Shown here one piece after another: positions 1-9,314 of a stretch of 64,000 nt of DNA (position 1 is the stretch's first letter; each line of letters begins with the position of its first letter). Location of the stretch: contig JADNRV010000233.1 in the NCBI GenBank assembly GCA_015499995.1, forward strand, positions 1 to 64,000. Reading direction: 5' to 3'. This DNA comes from Flammula alnicola. Its lineage: Eukaryota; Basidiomycota; Agaricomycetes; Agaricales; Strophariaceae. The position numbers and the translations under genes were made by a program. The notes under the pieces are model-generated. The model did not search any database. It saw only the letters and a list, made by a program, of their open reading frames with translations, and was not told where the DNA came from.

Positions 1-590
1 TGCTTGCCGAAATGCAAACATTTTCGAATTTATCTAGGGATTGCCTCAGTACGTCGGTCGCCGTTTCATTGAAAGTATAGATCCTAAACCACTTTTTTCT
101 GCAGTGGCTTCGACACTGAAGTCGGTGGCAAGGGCTCGCAACTGTCTGGCGGACAAAAACGTGAGTTGCAGCTTATCATTTTCATCGAGGGTCTGTCTGA
201 TTGCGATGGTTCTTGCTAGAACGTATTGCCATTGCGCGTGCTTTGCTGCGGAACTCTAAGGTGCTGCTGCTAGACGAGATACATAATCTGAAGGCGACAG
301 GATAAGGTAGCTACTGACGGCTCTCATTCAGGCGACGTCTGCGTTGGATTCGAATTCTGAAAAGGTTGTGCAGCCGCGAAGGGCAGGACAACGATCGCTA
401 TTGCGCATCGATTGTCGACTAACCAGAATGCCGACTGAATGTATGTTGTGTTTCTTTTTTGCCAGCGTTTGCTGGGGCCTTTCTCTAACACGTTTGATGA
501 CGTCTGTTTCACAGCTACTTTATCAAGGATGGACGTGTCAGCGAGTCCGGCACCTACGATTAACTTTGTTAACACATCCAGGTGAACATG
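1..590 (+). pseudogene. ABC (MDR/ABCB-type) transporter, second nucleotide-binding domain fragment, copy A
   Basis: This is the C-terminal ATPase domain of a full-size ABCB drug/lipid exporter. The signature motif LSGGQK is at 142-159, just before an intron of about 63 nt. After it come the frame of RIAIARALLR, Walker B (VLLLDE, 261-278), and the H-loop region AIAHRLST (about 391-420). A second intron of about 95 nt follows, then YFIKDGRVSESGTYD (ending about 563). A TAG at 36-38 interrupts the frame right after NIFEF, and the D-loop region is shortened and shifted. The 5' part lies outside the window. Introns are retained, so the fragment was copied as DNA. The fuller copies are 18884-22139 and 44945-48200. 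Confidence 0.85.
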
Positions 591-959
591 TTGGCCGGCG
601 CACTTGTAAGAAAGCTTTTCGCAATACTACGAAAAACATTTCCACTCTAAGCAACACCATCGCAGGCCGGCATATCTGAACGTGCTCTCCATGTGCATCT
701 CAAGCCCGTATCAGGGATTTCGAAACCCCTTTTTTGGCCAGCAGTGCTTAACCGCTTTCTGCAGGGTATACGAATGGATCAGATCACTTTGTGCTTTGCA
801 ATTGTGCTTTGCTTTGCAATGCGAGTCCAACTTACCATCTCCAAAGGATGTATCAGCAGCTTGGCGGATGTCAAACTCAAGTTCGTCATGCGACTTTTTT
901 CTTCATGTTTGCTGACTTACTTGGCCTAAAACCCAGCTCAAAACTAGGATGTTCTCATG
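591..959. other. Unassigned spacer between ABC and POL1 fragments
   Basis: About 370 bp present in all four copies (18513-18883, 48200-48570, 63217-63587). Short open frames exist (for example MHLKPVSGISKPLFWPAV from 693), but I cannot assign them. The sequence may be decayed upstream POL1 exons or a further captured fragment. Confidence 0.5.
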
Positions 960-3875
960 CTAACATACTCAAATCCTCGCGAGCGATGCATGCTCCAAGA
1001 ATGGATCAACTATGCTGGTGGTTCTCTTTCATATATAATCGTCGGCCACGATTTCTTAGGCGTCTCGCTTGACGTCCTCCTCAACCGCATGCGAGATCTC
1101 AAAGCCGACCATTGGTCGCGATTAGGCCGGTTTAGGCGTTCTAAGTGGTCTCATATCGGAAAGCAAGGGTCCAAGGTCCAACCTGAAGTTTTTGGATGGT
1201 CGTTTGCTCTGTGACCTTGCCAGTGACGGGGCTAAGGTGCGCCACGATTACCGAAAATTAAAAGCAATGGTTAACCATATATACTCAGAGTATGATTTCC
1301 TCGACGACATGGTCGATGACTGAGATGTGCAAGACCCATGTGGATATAGAACGCGAAGATTACGATCCGGATGATACTGCAAGCAAGATGGAAGGCAGTG
1401 TGACGTCGCCGGAACCGATGCTCAAGTTCGTTCGACACTGCGAGCTCGATGACCACTTTCAGATGGCAATCGCGGCCAAGGTCCAGATTCCACCTCTGAC
1501 AAGATACTTACCAATCTTGCTGGTAACTCCTGGTAAGACATTCTCGACGATACTATTTTATTTTCGAAGCCTACGTTTTTTTCACAGAAATAAGACGCTG
1601 AATGGTGGTCGTTCCGAACGGAACAAATATATTCATCGCCTGATATACGTCTGCCCTGACAAAACATATGGAAAGAAGACATCCAAAGCAGAACCCCAAG
1701 AAGATGACGAGCAAGGAGGGAAGACCACGAAAGCGAAACGAGACAAATACAAGGTATTCGAACCGAAGCGAGGGTTATGAGACAAGTACATCCCAGTCAT
1801 GGACTTCAATTCGCTATATCCCAGCATCATTCAAGAATACAACATTGATTTCACCACTGTTGAACCAGTAGATGATGATGATGTAAGCATTGCCGTAGTT
1901 GATGCTGTGATCGTACTCATTCGTCAACAGAGTGGTAATGAGCGGATACCGGAACCACCCTCATCGGATATTGGCCAAGACACCCTTCCGCGCCTAATCG
2001 CAACACTCGTTAACCGCAGACGTGAGGTGAAAAAATTGATGAAAGACCGGACGTCTACTCAGGCACAGCTGCTGCAGGTGATTAACCATGGCACTTCCTG
2101 CGCCTTATTTTCCTGACGATAAATTTTTTTTGGCAGTATGACATCAAGCAACAAGCTCTGAAGCTTACTGCCGACAGTATGTATGGATGTCTTGGATTTA
2201 AATATTCAAGGTTCTATGCCAGACCGCTCGCCGCTCTTACGACCTACAAGGGACGAGAGATCTTGACACACACACCAGAGAACTGGCGGAAAGCCTGAAC
2301 CTTGACGTAAATTATCTTCTTCATCGTTTAACAACATTTCCTAATTTTGTCATCTCGTCCAGGTTGTGTATGGTGATACCAACTCCGGATTCGTGAATTC
2401 AAACGTGACAGACCTGGCTGAAGCACTGAAGATCTCAGCCACATTCAAGCAAGCCGTCAACGATCGATACAAGTTACTCGAAATTGATCTGGACGGCGTC
2501 TTCCAGCGACTTCTATTACTTCAGAAAAAGAAATCCGCCGCTATCAAAGTGGATGATGGGACGAGGACAAGCACGGAAATCAAAGGTCTGGACATGAAAC
2601 GGAGAGAATATTGCGCTTTCTATCGAAACAAGTTTCACAGTACGTCAATAGCAACACTCGTTTTCCTCACTTACTTAGCATTTCTTAGGTATGTTTTGAG
2701 CCAAATCTTGTCTGGAGAAGCGACGGAGAATGTTGTCGAAAACATTCATGAATATCTCTCAACAATTGGCAAGAACGGACGAAAGGGGTCAATCAAACTG
2801 GACGAGTTTGTTATCTTCAAAGTACGAAATATTTCTCCACAGTCGTTCGTGCTACTCCCAAGCGTCTTGCCAAAAATCCGGAAGACTACCCCGATGCGAA
2901 AAGCCAACCCCACGTTCAGGTAGCCCTACGTATGAAGCAGCGTGGTGGTTCGGCAAAGACTGGAGATGTCATTCCTTACATCTTTTGTCTCTCTGAAGGT
3001 CAAGAAAGAGCGAAATCAGCTCAGGCAGATCGGGCTAGACATCTTGATGAATTCCGCGAGGCGGGGTCAGCTCTTAAGATCGGTAAGCAAATCTCTCCAG
3101 TTATCTCTCTGCGTTTCTGACGATGCATCTAGATTATGAGCACTACCTCTTACATCAGGTCCTCCGCCCAATCGAGCGTCTTTGCGAACGTATTGAAGGA
3201 ACTGATAGAGCGCGATTGGCTGAGGGTCTTGGTGTGTTAATAGCTTCATCTCGAGAAGTATAACTATTCTAATGGTACATAGGCTTGGATCCAATGCGTT
3301 ATCGAACTTCTACTGGAGATGAACGAATGTTCTCTGGCCTTGATTCTCAAATTTCTGATGCCGAGAGGTTCCGTGACGCAGTTCCATTTTTCGTTCGACG
3401 CCGCCACTGTCAAGGTCGACTAAATTTCCTCCCTCTGGATCATCCGGAGGTATGATATCTCTCCATTTCCCTGATCATATCTTTAATTTCAGTTTTTCAG
3501 GCAAACCTTCTACCCTGCGTGCTCCAAAACCATAAGCGCAGGAAGCCTACAAACGCAACTAGAAGCCCAAATACGAGACTTCATTGCCAAATAATATGAA
3601 GGTTGGACCGTGTGTGACGACCCGACTTGCGACAATCGCACACGTATGATGGGCGTTTATGGCCGAAGATGCCTTCGATCAGGATGCAAAGGCAAAGTTA
3701 CATTTGAGGTAAACAACTTCTTCTTTGCACAGGATTGTGGTAGCTGACATCAAACTTGAATATTATCAGTATTCTGACACGCCGCTATATAACCAACTGC
3801 GATATTTCGTCTCCCTCTTTGATGTCCAAAAGGCCCTTGCTGCCTCACGACCTGAACGACACAGTACGTCGGTCA
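960..3875 (+). pseudogene. POL1: DNA polymerase alpha catalytic subunit, fragment, copy A
   Basis: Family-B polymerase that extends primase-made primers at replication origins and on the lagging strand. The family is identified by [14 protein letters not shown] (1802-1843), which is the alpha form of motif A and not the delta or epsilon form. The exonuclease-like region IVGHDFLG lies near 1041, LNGGRSERNKYI at 1600-1635, and [20 protein letters not shown] at about 2161-2220. Motif C is YGDTNS (from 2369), and the C-terminal zinc-finger region WTVCDDPTCDNRTR starts near 3603. Several short introns remain. It is clearly dead: TGA at 1778-1780 replaces the usual aromatic residue before DKYI, TAA at 3592-3594 lies before YEGW, and the second catalytic Asp of motif C is Asn (2381-2383). 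The N-terminal third is missing. The next fragment (cyclase) follows directly. Confidence 0.9.
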
Positions 3876-3889
3876 GGGTCAGGCTATTA

Positions 3890-5411
3890 TTATGCATCGC
3901 CTGCAAGTTATTTGCGATATCAAGGCCGAGGTGGGTTTGAATTCATGCTGTTCGTCTGTCTCTTCGTGCTTCATGTCGAAATATTTTTAGAGAACGAATG
4001 CTTGGTCAGAATGAGCGGCCAGCTGCTATTGTCAAGCTAAGGATGGAGCAGGCTGGTTACGTCCTCGAGAACGGCTTGTACTTGCTTGGTGCGGAAAGCC
4101 TAGGCAGCCTGCTTCAATTTGTCTTCAAGAGTCAACTACTAGCTGGGGTGAGCCGTGACATGGTGTCTTCTTTGATCTCGTGATAATATATATTTTTCTT
4201 TCAAAGGAGCAAATAGATTTCGATAACTACCACTTCGTCGACCTCTCTGGGGGGGGGGGTCTACGCACAATACCGCCCATAGTGCATCAGAATGCTGAAC
4301 ACATCATATCTCTCAAACTCTAAAGGAACCCTATGATCGAAATCCTCCTCGACTTCATCCAGTCTTGTATGACGCTGCGCGACCTCCGCTTAACGCACAG
4401 GTCGATGAAGAAAGTGCCGCAAAGCTTGCGGCACTCGACTTGACATCTAGTCCAACTCCATCAGAGATCCATATCCATGACCTTCTCACCATCCATACGC
4501 AGAGCAACCGACTGGAAAAACTACCATGGCATTTCGCCCGTCTACGCTCCCTCAATACCACCAATATCTCGAACAACAAGTTCCGCAAGTTCCGTATCAT
4601 CCTCACCAAGATCGAGACCCTTCGCGATTTGGATATCTCGTTCAACATGATCATGAAGCATGGAGTTGCTGGCGGACATTTGGAAGATGAAGTCGCTCGA
4701 GAGGCTGATTATTGTTGGAAATCAAGTCAGCGAGTTCCCGGACCAGGCGGCGGAACTGGTTAACCTTCGCGTGCTGGATACCAAGAGGAAGCAGATCTCG
4801 GACCTCACTCTAATATGTATACTGCCGCAGATCTACAGCCTGAGTGCGGATCATGACTGGGTACATGCGCTCGATTTAGTGCTTGGCCCTGATATGCACA
4901 CGTTGGTCGCCTCTCGCAACGATATCATCCAGCTTTCGCTCGTGTCGGGTCCAATGAGCAACCCTCCCTATTCCCTGTCTGAACTCGATCTTTTCTACGT
5001 GAAGCTCTCTTTTCTCGACAACCTCGTGTTTATTCAGCTTTTCTCACTTCGCAACCTCAAACTCGACCACAACTCGATCCGTTCGATACCCGACAGTCTG
5101 GGTGACCTTAAATGGCTAGCAACTTCAAGCCTCTCGTGAACAGATAACAAGCTCGACACCCTTCCGTCGACCATCGACAAGGTTCAGAAACTCGAGGTCT
5201 TGGATGCGCACAACAATAATTTCAATGAGCTGCTGAAAGACGCTATGGAATTGCGCGAGCCTAACGAAGATCAACGTTACCTCGAATTTCCTGAATACTT
5301 GGCATGACTCGCCAGCTGGTGTCATCGTTCAAGAAATGCCCACGGTTATCGACAGAAGCCTGGCAGCACCAGTTTCAATAGCCCGAAAACCATCGATGTC
5401 CTCGATCAGCT
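3890..5411 (+). pseudogene. CYR1: Adenylate cyclase, RA-linked and leucine-rich repeat fragment, copy A
   Basis: Fungal peripheral-membrane adenylate cyclases are large proteins with a Ras-association domain, leucine-rich repeats, a PP2C-like domain and a class III cyclase domain, and they make cAMP. Here ERMLGQNERPAAIVK (from about 3992) and GLYLLGAESLGSLLQFVFKS mark the segment before the repeats. LRR-type strings such as LRSLNTTNISNNKF, LRDLDISFNMI and LKLDHNSIRSIPDSLGDL run from 4365 to about 5330. A homopolymer of 11 G at 4249-4259 lies near the start. Frames shift at about 4650 and elsewhere. At 5411 the sequence leaves cyclase in mid-gene and enters glycyl-tRNA synthetase, so this copy has neither PP2C nor catalytic domain. 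Confidence 0.85.
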
Positions 5412-6995
5412 CGGCGCGAAACCTCCTCTCGTACATTCTCTCGGCCTACATCGTCGTCTCTCCTCCACCATGTCTTCCACCGCCAACAAAACAGTACACG
5501 CCTTCGATAAGGGCCGCCTCGAAGCCCTTCTTGACCGCAGGTTTTTCTACGCTCCGGCATTGGAGATCTATGGAGGTATGTTGGTCCCTGCAGCATCTGC
5601 ATCGGGGTAGTCTTGTGCTAATTGAAAAGTTTAAACATCTTAGATGTTGCCGGTCTATACAACTGCGGTCCCCAGGTTCATTTCTCCAGGCAAACATCAT
5701 CTCGGAATGGAGGAAACATTTTATCATCGAGCAGAATATGTTGGCGCTGGACACTACGATCACGACTCCTCCATCGGTCTTTGAGACTTCAGGTCACGTC
5801 GCGAGGTTCGCAGATTGGATGGTTAATGATTTGAAAACCGGCGATGTTCTACATGCCGATCACCTTGTCAAAAACGTATTGGAGGCTCGCCTGGCCGGTG
5901 ATAAGGAAGCTCGAGGCCTGGCTGCTGCCCCTGGGACGGACGACAAGAAAAGAAGAAAGCAGCCAAAGTCACTGCCGTTAAACTTGCGGATGAGGTCGTA
6001 ACAGAATGCGAGACTATCCTTGCTCAGGTGTGTTATATCCGTCCATCGCGTAATTGGACACGCGGCTCAATTCCCCTTCTCCCCTCTTTCTGTTATGATA
6101 GCTCGATAACACAATCTTCGGAAACCAGATACCGATAATGAAGTCGGCGAACCTCAATTGTTCAATCTCATGTTTGCAACCAGCACTGGCCCCACTGGCC
6201 AACATCCCGGGTAATCCATGGTCCTTCATATAACCCTCGCGTTCGGCAACTCAAACTGCGTAATTACAGGTTCCTTCCCCCTGAGACTGCACAGGGCCAT
6301 TTCCTAAACTTCTCCCGACTCCTCGAATTCAACGACGGACGTGTCCCCTTTGCCTCTGCTCAGATCGGTCGCTCTTTCCGCCATGAGGTCTCGCCACGGG
6401 CAGGGCTTTTCGATGTCCGCAAGTTTACCATAGGCGAGTTCGAGCATTTCGTGGACCCTTAAGCACGAACGTTTCTTCGAAGTCCACGACGTCAAGCGAA
6501 CCCTCCTATTCAAGAATTCCGCAAAAACGCGCCGGTGGAGCTGACTGTTGGCGACGCCGTGCGGAAGGGCATCATCGCGAATGAAACTCTTGTCTATTTC
6601 GTTCCCCGAATCTATCTATTCCTCCTCAAGATCGGAATCACCCCGCAACGACTTCATTTCAGACAACACATGCAGAACGAGAATGGCGCATTACGCCGCT
6701 GACTGCTGGGACGTCGAGATCCACAACTCCACCGGCTGGACCGAGTGCGTTGGTTGTGCTGATCGAGCAGCGTGCGATTTGAGCGTGCATTCGGCCAAGA
6801 CTGGCCCTCCGTTGGTCGTCCGTCAAGCTTTGAAAGAACCGATCGTCTCCTAGGAAGTGGAACAAGAAAGTACTCAGGAAGACATTCAAGCAGGCCACAG
6901 GCATTATCCCGACTCTGGAATCGATGGATCAGCAGGAGCTGACCAAACTGAAAGGTCAACTGAGTCAAAGGTGAGGAATTTAATTGATCTTGCAT
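5412..6995 (+). pseudogene. GRS1: Cytosolic/mitochondrial glycyl-tRNA synthetase, fragmentary
   Basis: Class II synthetase that charges tRNA-Gly. The likely start codon is at 5470 (MSSTANKTVHAFDKGRLEAL), and 5412-5469 may be its leader. Recognisable blocks in order are RRFFYAPALEIYGG (about 5540), DVAGLYNCGPQ (5643), NIISEWRKHFIIEQNMLALD (about 5694), HVARFADWMVNDLKTGDVL (about 5795), and motif-2 region [11 protein letters not shown] (about 6350). These are followed by HFVDP (about 6450), [13 protein letters not shown] (about 6682), and [13 protein letters not shown] to ALKEPIVS (6735-6850). The frame is broken many times and the end is lost near 6990. It is the only copy in the window. The other chains continue into cyclase at the same junction, so this is a partner switch. 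Confidence 0.88.
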
Positions 6996-7084
6996 CTGAT
7001 TGAATTTTCTGGCTTATCCATTGCCAGAACACAGTCTCAGTCGACATTATTTAATATCTAGTAAAAGAATAGGCATCTGCTATA

Positions 7085-7800
7085 TCAGTGGATAAGCCGC
7101 AATGTTTGTTTTTCAAGGTACATGTTTACTAGGAAGGATCTAAGAGGTGCTCCCTCCGCCTTCAACAAAAGCATGGTGTATGTGTTCAGGTTGTCCCAGG
7201 TTTTGCTCCATCCGTCTTTGTAAAACCACCAAAGTCCATCCGGATACCTCGCTCGCACACTCATAAAGATATATCTTCGCCCTTGCCTTCTCCATGTCCT
7301 CCTCACCTTCAATAATAACACTATCTCACGCCGTCGAAATCGCATGCGCCAGCCTGAACGGATATGTCACCACCCCGCTGGTCTCGTGCGTCTTCAGCGC
7401 GACTTTGACAACATCGGGGTAGGTTCCCAGAAGAAATGCGACCTGGGGTGCGTGCGGGTATTGAGCGAGGGTGTGCGTGGCAATTTGGGATGCGGGAGGC
7501 AGGGGCAGGAGGTGCGGGTTCTTGCGCCCGATAGAGGCGAGTCCGGCGTGGGCGTATTGGAGGTAGGGCCCGGTATCGCCTTCGAAGGACAACGTGCGGT
7601 CCCAGTTGAAGGTGTAGTCGTTGATTCTGGAGGAATCGCATACGTAGTTGGCACCAAAATCGGAGAAAGCGAGGAAAGGAGAAACAAACCGTTTAGCAGC
7701 CACATCTTGAATCTTAATGCCCGTAATCGCGATATCCAAACTCGTCGTCTCTGGATCCTCAACAGCCGCATATTTATCCTCATGGTCCGCCAGCAACTGA
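7085..7800 (-). pseudogene. Arginyl-tRNA synthetase, C-terminal fragment
   Basis: Class I synthetase for tRNA-Arg. The reading frame 7796-7326 (-) contains [70 protein letters not shown] and [18 protein letters not shown]. These are the distal catalytic and anticodon-binding region of eukaryotic ArgRS. About 40 residues between AAKR and INDYTF appear to be a retained intron or insertion. Downstream, 7345-7085 has decayed pieces of the same C-terminus. A plausible 3' splice site (TTTCAG) precedes LLADHEDK at about 7800; upstream exons are absent and a repeat end (7867) follows. It is the only captured synthetase or transporter-type fragment lying opposite to copy A. Confidence 0.85.
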
Positions 7801-7866
7801 AATTCTTAGACCCCATAGATTGGAGGACATCTGGGTCCTGGAAATTTCGCCAGTTTGCCCAGAAAG

Positions 7867-8114
7867 TTCCGTATTTCGAGAGTCCGCCCCTCCACACCGT
7901 CCGCCTGTCCACACGTCCCGAACAGGTGGCTGACAAATTTCAGTAAAGCCTGCGAAAATCACCTCTCGTGATCAACACGCACGCGTCCACGCTCGACGCG
8001 TCGAGCCGATCCTCACCCTGTACGTTGCAATAGTTCAAAAACTATCCCTCTATTCACCCCGCCTTTATCATAATATATCGGACAGTGTGGAGGGGCGAAT
8101 CTCGAATACCGGAA
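7867..8114. mobile_element. 248-bp MITE-like element carrying the terminal motif (T1)
   Basis: The ends are imperfect inverted repeats: TTCCGTATTTCGAGAGTCCG then CCCCTCCACACCGTCCG on the left (to 7903), and the reverse complement with a few changes on the right (8079-8114). The inner part has a potential hairpin around CCTGT..ACAGG (about 7904-7925). The same terminal motif bounds the large repeats at 24538-24554, 42530-42546 and 52565-52581. I found no clear target duplication. It could equally be a Helitron-type terminus. Confidence 0.55.
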
Positions 8115-8119
8115 ATTCC

Positions 8120-8890
8120 TCAAATCCTATACTTAATTCCTCTAATTCCCAGGCGCCGACGTTGGGATAATACACTGGAAACCCTCATTTCAGAAATTAA
8201 AGCTTTTTAGGTGACTCTCTGTTCCTACACATTTGGGCCAGTTGTCTTCTGTTGCAATAAGATACGATAAATCTTTCGAGACTCCAGTCTCTGAAATTCC
8301 CGGATACCTTTGAGGCTGTATGCCGAAGTGAGAAAATCCCCAAGGGCTCTTAAAATTTTGTTAAAAATTAAATCACTTTTATTATCGACCTTGTGAGATA
8401 AATTTTGAATTCCTCAAATGTTGCAACATATTCCCGAGAACTTTCACCCTTAATGAAATAAACCACGGGATAGACAATATCTTTGCGAATTTGAGTAACG
8501 GAATATAATTCCGCGGGGATGAGAATACATTCTTGGAAAAGCTTATATTTTATTGGTAAGGCAAAAGATAGTTTCCGCCCACTACAATTGACTTAGCTAA
8601 TTCCGCCACATATTCCGTCCATTCTCCGGATATAATATCTCCATTCAATTATCCCGAAAGATACTCCGACCGGATATTATGGAGGTACGCGGTGGTACGT
8701 GATCAGTGCGTGATGGTACGTGATGGAGGTACGCGGTACGCAATGAGGGTGAGTGGTACGCAATTTAATTAGAACGTATAAGCGGTCGAAGAATCTAGTT
8801 AGTAGCAATCGCCTCGCTGTAGATAGAATCTCGCTTAAAATTATATCCACATCTGTCCCAATGAATTGAATCACTTTCTACCAGTCATTT
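8120..8890. repeat. Interspersed repeat R1 (AT-rich, with GTACGTGATG minisatellite)
   Basis: Non-coding repeat with a recurrent 3' part: CTCCGACCGGATATTATGG then several units related to GGTACGTGATGAGGTACG (8676-8765). Homologous sequence occurs at 52801-53570 (same orientation), 24800-25400 (reverse) and, as the 3' part only, 27470-27720. The resemblance to a solo LTR is a guess; I found no reverse transcriptase or integrase. Confidence 0.6.
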
Positions 8891-9314
8891 TTTCTTACGT
8901 GTGGGTCGCGGTCTCACTCGTGCAGTGATTATCCTGACCATCCATCAGTCTTTGGGTTCCATTCCCTCCATTACTCAGCGCTTTATTCACCCTTTCGTGC
9001 ATCCTTCTATACATCGCACTATTTTTTCCCGTACCCTCAATTTTCCATCCCTCCATCCGTCGCTTTATCCGTCGTTAAATGTAACCATGGAATCTGACTT
9101 CCTATCGTTTGACCCCCCGTGTATCCATACATGCCTCTGCCAACGGATGGTTACGGTGAATAGTAACGGCTTGATCAAATTTCCGCCTATCCTACGGTAT
9201 TCATATTCGTATATCCTTCTTGCGTACGATTCTAGCCCAAGATTATTTTCTATTGTCCTACATGCGTGGTTCTAAACCTGTATCAAAGCTCTGGAAGTCA
9301 CGGAGAAATGCTAA
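8891..9314. other. Intergenic spacer downstream of the JmjC gene
   Basis: Pyrimidine-rich, with many CATCC/CCATC runs (8938-9075). Conserved at 53572-54003. No gene is recognised. Confidence 0.5.

Larger units (their letters stand above)
1..5411. repeat. Inverted repeat 1, left arm (copy A)
   Basis: This arm is nearly identical to the reverse complement of 14061-19472; paired coordinates add up to about 19472 (19473 locally, because of homopolymer indels). It carries the ABC, POL1 and cyclase fragments. Identity stops at 5411, inside the cyclase leucine-rich/PP2C linker, where copy A switches to a glycyl-tRNA synthetase while the partner continues into cyclase. The left end is cut by the window. 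Confidence 0.93.

Noticed and set aside
1799..2923. DNA polymerase epsilon or delta
   Set aside because: Motif A reads [14 protein letters not shown] and the palm reads YKLLEIDLDGVFQRLLLLQK, both typical of alpha (POL1). Epsilon has a different motif A and delta has DFxSLYPSIM.
8897..8975. tRNA-derived SINE head (GGTTCCATTCC as B box)
   Set aside because: The B box has a mismatch at the key G and there is no convincing A box or cloverleaf.
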